In this document: positions 22,859 to 32,077 of the stretch, one piece after another
Position numbering within the stretch: the first letter of the stretch is position 1
Layout of the letters: each line of letters starts with the position of its first letter
Source of the DNA: Amoebophrya sp. A120
Lineage: Eukaryota; Sar; Dinophyceae; Syndiniales; Amoebophryaceae
Reading direction: 5' to 3'
NCBI GenBank assembly: GCA_905178155.1
Contig: CAJINV010000004.1
Coordinates: 2,673,513-2,737,512 of the forward strand
DNA: 64,000 bases
Program-made: the position numbers and the translations under genes
The notes under the pieces: model-generated
Seen by the model: only the letters and a program-made list of their open reading frames with translations
Told to the model about the DNA's origin: nothing
Database searches by the model: none

Positions 22859-25800
22859 CTATTTCTTTTGCCACGGCAGCCTTCGTTGCGTCGACCCCGG
22901 TTGCCCTCCCGACCTGTTTCCCGCATTCGCGCGCGGCGCCGCGCTTGTGTTCGCGAACATTTGGGCAAATTGCGATTGCTGCTGTTGTGGTGGCGCAGCT
23001 GGTGGTGCAAACTGGGACTGGCTTTGGTTCATTTGGGCGAAGGAAGAACTGCCCGCAGGTATTTGCTGCTGCTGCTGCTGCGGGACGCGCTGAGCGCCGC
23101 TCCCTGCTGCAAATTGGGAAGAGTTGTTGGTGTTTGAGTTCATCATAGACGTCGAAGGGTCGATTTTTTGTCTCTTCTGCGGTGGTTGCCCTTGCCCCCC
23201 AGCGCTCATTTGCATGAATGAACTAGGGAGAGCAGAGCTGTTCATGTTTGGGTTGGGCTGCTGCATCATGTTTTGGTTTTGCTGCTGCTGATGCATGTTT
23301 GGATTTTGTCGGACGTGCTGCTGCTGTTGCTGCATATTGGGCCGAAATTGCTGTTGTTGCTGCATGTGAGGTTGAAACGGCTGCTGCTGTTGCTGCTGAA
23401 AAAATGGTTGTTGCTGCAGCCCACCTCCGCCCGCGTTCAGCATCTGTTGCTGCTGGTTCGCCATGGCCAGAAACCCGACATTGTTATTGTTCCCCATGGT
23501 CAAGTCGTTCGGACTTGGGCGCGCGCTACCGCTGCCAGAAGACGAAACCCCACTGCCGGCTTTCGCCCGGCTTTTCGCCTTTCCGGCTTTTGCCTTGGCG
23601 CGGGATTTCGCCTTGGCTTTCGCCTTGCCTGCTGGACCTTGGTGTTGAAGTTGTTGGCCGCGGGGTATCCAGTGCAAAAGTAATATCATCGCACTCGTCA
23701 TAGAGGACTTCTACTTGTTGTTTCGAATTGCGATCATGCATGGGAAAGATGCTCTGTATACCTGATTTCGCATCATGACAGAGTCCGTTATTTTTGTTTG
23801 CCGAAAACTTCTTTTACTTGGTCATGCAGTTTTCGCTACTCGTTTACGATATTACCATTGCATGCAATGCATACCGCGCACGTCCGCGTTAATATCGTCG
23901 TCCGACACGTCCATGGGAATGTCGTCATCCATGAAGTTACTGGCCATTCCAGTCATATTCTGAAAAGTTGCGTCGGACGCGAGCTTGATTTTGGTTTCCT
24001 GCCGGATCTGCTCTCGCTTCTGCTTCATGGCAATCAAAATATTGTCCACCTCCGAATTGACCTGGTCTGCACTAGCGGAGAAAAGCTGTTGGTTTGTCGC
24101 TTCGATCGTGGCTTTCACGAAGCGCTCGATCGACCCCGCGTCGTTTTTTTCCACAAAGTTCAAAATCGCGTGGTTAAAGTCTGTGCCCGGGAGAATTGCG
24201 TAGTCCTGTTTCGGCATGAGGTTGAAGAGCGTCTCGCCCATCGTTCGCTGTTGCTCCATCTTGGCCTCGCGACTGAAGGGGTCCACGCGGTCGCCGGCCT
24301 CGTCAAAGGTCGTGTGTTCCAGCGGTTTGTCGATGACGTTTCCTTGCTCATCGTACTGCAGTTCCTCCATTTCGTCAAAGTACATGACGTTACCGAACTC
24401 GTCCGTTCGTACCTCGCCGGTCTCATCCAGCATCGGGATTCGCTGGTTCGCCGCCCGCCGTTGCGTCTTCTTGGTGAACAGCAGCAACGCGTATGCAATG
24501 TAGATTTCCCGTACACGTACAAATGCGGTCTCCGCATGACAAAACTTGGCTTCGATTCTAGTTTAGCATGACAAGTTTTACGCTTCAAATTGGTAGAATT
24601 TGTGATGCATCTTGTGCATGTACGGTAAATTTGTATTGCATAACGCGTCGGGATTGGCGACCCGGCCCACGAACTGCTGGCCGAACCGCGCGTTGCCAAT
24701 GATGTTGCAGGGGAAGTCGGTGTAATCGACTTTGAGTCGAATCAGGGGCAGCTTTTTCGACCGCAATTGCTCGTCCTTTTGCTGCTGCTCCTCTTCGTTC
24801 AGCGCGATGAGCTTCTCAATGTGCTGGGTCAGAAAATCCCAGATCTGCTTGTGGTCGTTGGGGTCGAGGTATGACAGTGCACAACTCCCCGTCGTCCCCC
24901 TCATTTGTGATGCTAAATCCCAAGTCCAGGCTTTGCCTCTTGGCACTGTTTGCATGACAAGTCGTGGCAGCCCAAATAGCACCACAATCCTGTGGAAATT
25001 TGTCACGCGAGACCCGCGTTCTTGCTGACGCTTGTATGGACAGTCATGCAATACAAATGAGGGGGAGGCGGGGGAGTTGTGCACTCTCATACAAGAAAGG
25101 AGTCCAGGTCGTCGTCTACTTCGTTGTCCATAGTACCAGACGCATTCGGTTCAAATCCAGCGAGACGCGACAGCTTTTGCCGCTTCGCCCGAGCAGGATT
25201 GCCGACGTTCTGCAGGCCGAAATTCTGGTCCACGTCCTCCGCCCGCACGTCCTTGAGGCAGACCTCGTCGATTTTGAAGGGGCGGATGGTTTTCAGGGGC
25301 ACCTTGGTCGTCTTGTATCATATGTAAAAACGTCCCCACACCAGAGTCAAGATGGGGATTTTGCAACACAAACCTAGAACTTTTGGGGGTCACGCATCAC
25401 AAGTTGCAGTCCGTAGTGTAGTGCAGGTGCGCAAGGCCAGCTGCATCAGAAATCCATCTGCTCATCCTGTTTACAGCATTACAAATTCCAAAACGCGACT
25501 AAAAATGCCTCTCCTGGCGATGCGCATTACAAATGTTCCTGTCTTTGCAAATCTGCATTACAACTCTGGTGTGGGTACGTTTTTCCTCAGGATATCTTGT
25601 ACTGCGTACCCATGATCTCCAGGTAGCAGATGTATTTGGGCATGTATGCATTGCAAAACTACCGCTATCGCTCTAGTATAAATCGCATGACAAATAATTT
25701 CCTCAGCATGAAAAGTGAAATTTGTAGTGCGGATTCCCCTTGAGAAAGAAATTTGTGATGCATGAATGCGATTAGTACGAGTTTGCAATTCATAGCACGG

Positions 25801-27658
25801 CCTCCGCGGCAATGTACGAGGTCGCGACCGAGGAGCCGGGCTGCATGATGTGGTAATTTCCCGCTTTCGACTCCGCGGGGTCACACTTCGATTCGTGCTC
25901 GTGGCCCCAGATCACCAGGTTCAGCCAATCGGGCAGAAACTCCTCCTTCACACACTGCTTGTTCGGCATACCACCTGGATAGTCAGTTATTGCTTTACGT
26001 GTGGAAGAGCTTTTAGTTACCTCCGCATTTTCATATTTTCATTTCTGTGCACAGGATAAGAAGAACAGCTCTACTCAAGAAACTGTAAAAACTGGCGACG
26101 CGAAGAACGCCTCGAGGAAAACCGTACGTAATGTAGAATCGCTATTGCTGCTCACACGACACTGACGCACTTCATATATTTATCACTAAGTAAATGGTGT
26201 ACCAAAATTTCCGCGAAAGCGGTTTTGGTGTATAAGCATGATGTTGAAGTAGTCGTCGGGATTTGGCGTGGGTCGACTCCACGACACGTGTCCCTTTTCG
26301 AAGGTGCGGTTGAGTCGCTCGTCCCGCACGTTGCCAAGGCCGTAGAGGGCGAGCTTGGTGCCTTTTTTCTCGATGCAAATTGGGCCGAGCTTGATGTCGT
26401 CCACGTCCGGCTGATTGCCGAAGTAGTTGACTAGACGGTTCACGGAGAGCAGGTGGTTGGCGGACAGGTTGTGGATCCCGCCGGGATCGTCGTGGTTGCC
26501 GTGGATCATGAAATATCGAATGCAAAAGCATCGTACTAGTAGAAATCGCATTACAAATTTCCTCAGCATTACAAATTGAATTTGTAATGCTGATTTGCCT
26601 TGAGCAAAAAAATTGTAATGCATACACGCAATAATTACTACGAGTACGATACTTTTGCACAGGATATGAAAATCGGGATCGCAATGTTGTAGTTCGGGTC
26701 GTAGAAGTTCACCTCCTCGCGGGCCAAAAACGCGTGCTCGTCCACGTGGGACACTTGGATGTGGATATTCCCTGAAAATTGACCATCCCCAACATCTTCC
26801 AATTTGTCATGCAACATATGCAAAAGCTGTTGCGTTTGGCATGCGAAAAGTGAATGGGAACGGTTACTTTTCAGGAAATAATGGACCGGCGTGTCACCCA
26901 TGCAGTAGTCGGATAGGAGTTTGAAGGTGTCGTTCATGCACTTTCGACTCGGCTCATGCAAGACAAATTTTCTGTACATGTACAAAATGCATCACAAATT
27001 TCATGAACTTGGAGCATGCTCCTTGTCATGCTGAATCGAATGAAAAAGAAGCTTTGTCATGCAGAAACCGCATTTGTATATGTACAGGAAATTTACTGTG
27101 GATACGGCTTATTTTCGTCGAAGAGGTCCCCCGAGTGGAGGATGAAGTCGACCTCGTATGAAATGCAAGAAAAGCATCGTACTAGTATAAAAATAAATTG
27201 CAATACAAATTGGCTCAGCATTACAAATTGAATTTGTAATGCGGATTTGCCTTAGGAACTGGATTTGTAATGCATAAAAGCAATTAGTACGAGTACGATA
27301 CTTTTGCAGAGGATACCTTATTCTCCTTTGCGATGAGCAGAATCTCTTCAAACGTTTCCATGGCGTCATTGCCCAGCACGTCGTCGTGGTCCTTGTGACC
27401 CAGGTGCGTGTTATGCATTGCAAAAGCATCGTACTAGTATAATTCGCATGACAAATTTCTTCAGCATGAAAACTGAAATTTGTAAATGCTGATTTGCCTT
27501 AAGAGAGAGATTTGTAATGCCTGATTGCAATTACTACGAGTACGATACTTTTGCACAGGATACGTGTCCGTGAAAACCAAAATTCGCATCGTGCTGTCGT
27601 CCCGGGCCCGGTGCTGCGACGGGGCGGATGCAGACGAAGATCCTGGGACGCCGGACAT
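22859..27658 (-). CDS. MRE11: MRE11 double-strand-break repair nuclease, 12 exons
   Basis: Exons 27658-27563, 27406-27316, 27151-27105, 26949-26881, 26760-26667, 26508-26203, 25974-25795, 25639-25595, 25310-25092, 24864-24643, 24486-23874, 23657-22859; sum 2,781 nt, 926 aa. MRE11 is the Mn-dependent nuclease of the MRE11-RAD50-NBS1 complex. All phosphoesterase motifs are rebuilt: FTDTHLGHKD, HSGDLFDENKPSRK, MIHGNHDDPGG, LIHQNR, IWGHEHE with QPGSSVATS. The capping domain follows (PLIRLKVDYTDF, FGQQFVGRVANPD). The C terminus has an AKAKSRAK basic block and a long Gln/Asn-rich tail absent from most homologues. Ten introns are introners of at least five families; one (26202-25975) is GT-AG. Several motifs are split by elements, for example between TDT and HLG and inside PIF|MIHGNHDD. 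Confidence 0.93.
23663..23873. mobile_element. Introner, family A
   Basis: Left end has three extra G before TATCCAGTGCAAAAG; right end GCATA; direct repeat CCGCG. Confidence 0.8.
24492..24642. mobile_element. Introner, family F
   Basis: GTAGATTTCCCGTACACGTA-type inverted ends, TAT...ATA, direct repeat ACGCG. Confidence 0.9.
24870..25091. mobile_element. Introner, family C
   Basis: TATGACAGTGCACAACTCCC tip and its inverse; imperfect direct repeat (CGAGG/CAAGA). Removal gives DSFL-DPNDHK in frame. Confidence 0.85.
25316..25594. mobile_element. Introner, family D
   Basis: GTAAAAACGTCCCCACACC tip, TAT...ATA, direct repeat TCTTG. Confidence 0.9.
25645..25794. mobile_element. Introner, family A, diverged
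   Basis: TATGCATTGC...GCAATTCATA, direct repeat GCATG/GCACG (one mismatch). Confidence 0.8.
26514..26666. mobile_element. Introner, family A
   Basis: TATCGAATGCAAAAGCATCG...CAGGATA; direct repeat TGAAA. Splits PIF from MIHGNHDD. Confidence 0.9.
26766..26880. mobile_element. Introner, family L (short)
   Basis: Only 115 bp; tips TATTCCCTGAAAATTGACC and the inverse of TATTTCCTGAAAAGTAACC; repeat GTGGA/ATGGA. Confidence 0.85.
26955..27104. mobile_element. Introner, family F
   Basis: Left tip CATGCAAGACAAATTTTCTG (CAT for TAT), right ...GGATA; direct repeat CGGCT. Joins DENKP to SRKC. Confidence 0.85.
27157..27315. mobile_element. Introner, family A
   Basis: TATGAAATGC...AGAGGATA; repeat CCTCG/CCTTA. 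One of the few copies whose junction can be read as GT-AG. Confidence 0.85.
27412..27562. mobile_element. Introner, family A
   Basis: TATGCATTGC...CACAGGATA; direct repeat CGTGT. Lies between FTDT and HLG of the metal-binding motif. Confidence 0.9.
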
Positions 27659-27920
27659 AGTGTCGATCTATTCAAGTTATTTCAACAAGTACTGGAGGGG
27701 ATAAAACAAGATGCGGAGTGTCTGTATCATTGGCGGATAAGAAAAACGACTCTGTTGCCAGCTTTACTATTATGCCACTGAAGGCACACACACCTTAAAT
27801 CGTTACACGGTCCTGTGTCGTGAAAGTTAAGCATTTTTTTGCAGCAGCGACGGTCATCCATCGTCGTCAAAAAATGATGAAGTCTAACATTCAATAATTA
27901 AAGGGGGTCCTGATGTTGAA

Positions 27921-28239
27921 TCATGAAAAAGCACAGCGGCCGGTGCGTCTAATTTGACGGGCATCGACGTCGACAGTGTCTAACTGCTCGACGTCGACAA
28001 TGTTGTCTAGAGGGTTTACTACTTGTCCGTTTTGTTGCACTAAATTCTTTTGCTCTTTTGACTTTGTAAGTACCTATTTGCCTTTGCTGTTTGAACAAAA
28101 ACGTAGTGAGCTGCCTTTTCACAGCATCTAAGTGTTGCGGCTGTTTTCCCAATTCAAAAAAATCCGAAATATCAACCTCATCCTCTTCAATTGTCGCCAA
28201 ATATGCCAAGTACTCTTTTTCTGTAAATTTATACACCAT
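27921..28239 (-). CDS. Small 83-aa protein of unknown function, 2 exons
   Basis: Exons 28239-28074 and 28006-27921 with a 67-bp GT-AG intron (GTACTTAC...CCTCTAG); sum 252 nt. Begins MVYKFTEKEYLAYLATIEED, mid-region QPQHLDAVKRQLTTFLFKQQ, ends QIRRTGRCAFS. Helical and charged, with an acidic N-terminal third; no family recognised. The last 46 nt of exon 1 (28075-28120) recur three more times to the right in non-coding repeats. Confidence 0.6.
28075..28120. repeat. 46-bp exon fragment, source copy
   Basis: Plus-strand TATTTGCCTTTGCTGTTTGA to ...GAGCTGCCTTTTC. Other copies at 29154-29199, 30271-30316 and 31701-31752. Confidence 0.85.
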
Positions 28240-28867
28240 GGCTGCGGCGAGGGAGAACTAAAACGAAAGGCTTTAAGTGTATACGTGCATACTTTTAGCA
28301 GGGTCAGTTTTTTATTTATATAGCCGGGAAAGATGGCAAAAGGGTTTTTTTGCGTAAGCAGGGTTGTTGCATGAAGTGGGGGGCGCTGCGGGTGTTAGAA
28401 GGAGCAAGCAGGCTGGGCTGGATGTAGGAGGGCAGAGCTGTCGTCTGGCCTTTCGCGTGTGCAGCAATAAGAAAAGTAAGCGAAGCCTCTCGCGTCATGA
28501 CAGAAAAAAAAAAGCCTGCCCGAAAACGAAATCAGCTTTGGGCTTGAAAAAAAGACAACAGGTCTGCTCGTAATATTAAAGAAAGCCACGGCCTTTGCCT
28601 TTCGTTCTTTGTTTTGAGTTTTGCACTCTATATCGTGTTCGATTGTCAATTTAGGTTGCTTGTGATATGTTTCGCTTGATGACTGACCCCGCTACGTTTC
28701 GAGGACGCAACCAGCCAAAGTCACCACAAAGCGAAAAAACTTTTCGTGTTTTTTTCTCTTTAGTACACACACGCCAACAGATCGGCGCTTTGCTCAGCAA
28801 CAAGCTTTTTTTACACACTGAAGCAGGAATGTTCTCGTTGCAAAAATGAGCAAGCTTAGTCGCTTTT
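28240..28867. other. Intergenic, nothing recognised
   Basis: Spacer upstream of the 83-aa gene; no supported features. Confidence 0.45.
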
Positions 28868-29115
28868 TTGACCTTCTGAAGAATTTTTTGTCAAAAAATC
28901 GAAAAAATTCTTCAGAAGGTGAAAAAAAACCTTCAGAAGACTGAAGCTTCTGAAGGTTGCAAAAAATGAGCAAGAATTTCGTTTGCGGGGGCTAATTCTG
29001 CGATTTTTACAATGAAAAACGAGCGGCCAATTTTTTTGGTCTTCTGAAGGTTGAAAGTCGAGTTTTTATTTTCAGAAGCTCTTCAGAAGGTCAAAGCTTC
29101 AGAAGCTTTGGGAGG
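28868..29115. repeat. CTTCTGAAG hyphenated-palindrome cluster, first block
   Basis: Dense irregular copies of CTTCTGAAGG and its complement CCTTCAGAAG separated by A/T runs. Confidence 0.85.
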
Positions 29116-29153
29116 AGCAAGGACATATCTTGCCCCTATAGTATATAGATTTA

Positions 29154-29199
29154 TATTTGCCTTTGCTGTTTGAACAAAAACGTAGTGAGCTGCCTTTTC
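29154..29199. repeat. 46-bp exon-fragment copy 2
   Basis: Same as 28075-28120; followed by GCAACACCGCTTTATTGGTT, which copy 3 shares. Confidence 0.85.
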
Positions 29200-29244
29200 G
29201 CAACACCGCTTTATTGGTTAGTGAGAAAGCTATCGACTGCAGTT

Positions 29245-29520
29245 AAATATTTAGTGCTTGGTTAGTGAGAATGGATAAAGCATAGTGGTCGGCGGTAGCG
29301 TCTAGGTGCTGAAATCCGCGCAGTCGCTCGCATTTTCGATTTCGGCAGATTCCCCACGTTGACGGATATTTGCTCTCTGTTCACATACATCGTAGTGCGG
29401 AAACTGTATTTCGGATTTGCAGGAAAAAAAAAACCGAGTAGTTGAGTGTCTTTGTCGTGTCTCGAATGTCGGCGCCGGACCCGGATGGAAAAAATCTCAC
29501 TAACCAAGCATCTAATGTTT
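29245..29520. mobile_element. MITE-like 276-bp element
   Basis: About 26-bp terminal inverted repeats at 29245-29270 and 29495-29520 (core GCTTGGTTAGTGAGA and its inverse). An extra direct copy of TTGGTTAGTGAGA sits at 29213-29225. The internal minus-strand ORF has no recognisable product. Confidence 0.6.
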
Positions 29521-29734
29521 AACCTCGTCGTAGTGTCATTTTAATAATAGGAAAAAAAGAACCGAAAAAAAAGCAGGGCACTCTCAACAATTGAGGAAAC
29601 AGCTTTTTATTGCGCGTCTGTAGTAGGGCTGGCGCGCGAAGTTCAAAAAATAAGTGGCTTACGCGCGGCGCCTTCATCGTTTCGCGCTTTTTCGAACATG
29701 TTTGTCGTTTTTTGTCATCAGCTCCAAACTCTAC

Positions 29735-30225
29735 AGAAGGTTTTCACTCTTCAGAAGAATCTACAGAAGACATTCTTCAGAAGACCAAACCTTCTGAAGA
29801 AGTTCAAAAACGGAGCACAGAAAATTGCAGAACTGGAGACAGATTTGAAAAACCTTCTGAAGGTTTTCAACCTTCTGAAGGTTGGGCAAGATTGGCATAT
29901 TTGACAGCGTTTTTTTGTCGCAAAAATCTCAAACTCTTCTGAAGGTCAAAAAAATGCCGTCTTCTGAAGCTTTTTAACCTTCTGAAGAGTTGGAAAACGG
30001 TCATTTTTAGCCTTCAGAAGGTTTTTTGGCTGATTTTTCGTTTTTTTCTTCTGAAGGTCAAAAAAAACCTACAGAAGGTGTGACCTTCAGAAGAAAAAAA
30101 TGCTCACGGTTAAACCGAGCTAATACTCGTTCAAAAAAAAGTCGCATTTTTCAAGTTCTTCTGAAGGTTTGATGGACCGTTTCAGAGCTTCAGAAGGTCT
30201 TCAGAAGAAAAAGCTTCTGAAGAAT
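29735..30225. repeat. CTTCTGAAG hyphenated-palindrome cluster, second block
   Basis: Same 9-10-bp motif as the first block, many copies in both orientations, ending just before exon-fragment copy 3. Confidence 0.85.
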
Positions 30226-30270
30226 CAGCATCAATTGCTTGGAGCTTTGTCCCTATAGTTATTAGATTTA

Positions 30271-30316
30271 TATTTGCCTTTGCTGTTTGAACAAAAACGT
30301 AGTGAGCTGCCTTTTC
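30271..30316. repeat. 46-bp exon-fragment copy 3
   Basis: Identical core; preceded by CCCTATAGTTATTAGATTTA, close to the sequence before copy 2. Confidence 0.85.
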
Positions 30317-30333
30317 GCAACACCGCTTTATTG

Positions 30334-30384
30334 GTTCCTTACCCGTTTCAGATGCTGAGCGATTATCGTAACAATGCCTATATT
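30334..30384. repeat. 51-bp direct repeat, left copy
   Basis: Begins GTTCCTTACCCGTTTCAGAT; right copy at 31654-31704. Encloses about 1.27 kb. Confidence 0.85.
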
Positions 30385-31653
30385 ACAAATATAAAAATGT
30401 TTCGAACATCGCAACGCCCTGAAAAGCATGCAGCATCCGCTGCGAAGTGTTTTATTTTTGGAGAGGACCCTGAATTCAATCCGCGCAGGGTCAGCGCATC
30501 TCACGAAAGGCAATTTCTTGTCGAACCCAAAAAGGGAAGGGACTAGAGCTACACTTAGCTTCACGCTGCACATCGCATGATCGAGGTCAGAAGTAGATAA
30601 GTACCGCGAAAACACGCTACGATCGTCTGTAGGCAGAGCGGAAATCGCAAATAATAAACACAAAAACCGACGGCAGTACCACCACCGGCAAAAATGGGTC
30701 ATTCGGAATCGCTATCGCAGTACAAGAACCAATCAAAACATAACAAAATAGAGGGAATCGGGATCGATTCCCCCCAGCAGTCTGGCATACCCGCCATCGA
30801 CCAACCCGCCATAGAACAACTCAGCAGCCAGACTGCCCAAGGGGCTAGCTACCGCGTCGACCAGGTGGCATTCGTGGAACGACAGTGCAAGAACCATTCG
30901 GAGCAAGGGAGCCTGTGGAGGCCCTTGACAAAATTCCTAATAACCTGAAGCCCATAGCCAGAAAAGCTGCAGGTCGTATAGTTATCAGCCCCAAGAGAAC
31001 CCCTTCCAACGCGCCAAGAGGCGCGCGTACTGAAGTTTACCTTGCAACGCGAAGTGAGAGTACCAACTTTGCCAAGGCGAGAAGTCCTTTAGCAAACTTC
31101 TGCCCAAAAATGGGCAGACGAGTACACTCGCACAAGTTTAAGCAATAGCAAAAACAAAACTTCTTTAACGAACTTCTAACTTCCAGCGAGAGAAATAGAA
31201 GAAGATCATTAAAAAAGAAAAATACCCAAAGCCAAGAAAAGGCCAGACGGGTGCCCTCACAAGGTTCGAAGGGAGAAGCACGAGCAACCAAAAATTACTT
31301 TAACGAACTTCCTTCTCGCGCAAGCCAAGGCGAGGGAGTTCGATAAAGAAGAAAGCGCTGCAGTGTGAACCTTTCCAGCGCAAAAACTGCGCGTACTGAA
31401 GTCCGAAAGGGGAAAATGATAAGGCCCAAAAATCACCACTCGCCCCAAGGCAATCCCATCCTGAGATCCAAGACGGGGTGCGTGAAGGAACAATAGGTAA
31501 AAAGAAAAGGGGATATCAAATAGCGGAGGATGGCCAAGCAAAGGCCAAAGAGTCAGAGCCTCAGGAGGGTGGAGTCGGTGGCATATGCCATTCTCCTCAC
31601 AACAAGCCAAGCAATGCTCCCTAGATAGAGAGAGCAAAAACTAGTAGCCTATT
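30385..31653. other. Segment between 51-bp direct repeats
   Basis: Purine-rich sequence unlike its surroundings. Overlapping open frames at 30694-30948 and 30885-31148 have no recognisable product. A CTTTAACGAACTTC motif recurs (about 31160 and 31297). Possibly an insertion bounded by LTR-like or duplication repeats. Confidence 0.4.
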
Positions 31654-31704
31654 GTTCCTTACCCGTTTCAGATGCTGAGCGATTATCGTAACAATGCCTA
31701 TATT
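31654..31704. repeat. 51-bp direct repeat, right copy
   Basis: Matches 30334-30384 and runs directly into exon-fragment copy 4. Confidence 0.85.
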
Positions 31705-31752
31705 TGCCTTTGCTGTTTGAACAACAACAAAAACGTAGTGAGCTGCCTTTTC
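31701..31752. repeat. Exon-fragment copy 4 with 6-bp insertion
   Basis: As the other copies but with an extra CAACAA after TTTGAA. Confidence 0.8.
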
Positions 31753-32077
31753 AAAGGACCGCTTCTTGGTTCCTCGAACACGAAAGAAAAAGCAAATAGC
31801 TCACATCTTTCGACAAAAGATGATTTTTTGCGCATCCTCGCTTATCTTCGTTATCTTTTTTCTATGGAGGACATTCCAGCACGTCTTCAGCCGCTTAAGC
31901 CATTCAGCTGCTGAAGAGCTGCAATTGGCGGTCGTCATCGTCTCCAAAAAAATTGCGAAAACAAATTCTTTTCAGGTGAAAGGCGTGGAGTGGTTGAGTG
32001 CTGCCCCTGTGTACCAACTTTCGATTAAACACGCCGAAGTATTCCGGCCTCCAATCCTGTTTGTACCAAAGTCAACG

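Noticed and set aside
22870-23500. CAG/CTG-type repeat as an expansion satellite
   Set aside because: It is the imperfect Gln-codon tract of the MRE11 C terminus, interrupted by Met, Asn and Pro codons.
23798-24571. 257-codon plus-strand ORF across MRE11
   Set aside because: Antisense to a clearly conserved MRE11 exon; no recognisable product.
30694-31148. Two overlapping plus-strand frames as a gene
   Set aside because: No family similarity and no splice or start support; they lie within a repeat-bounded segment.
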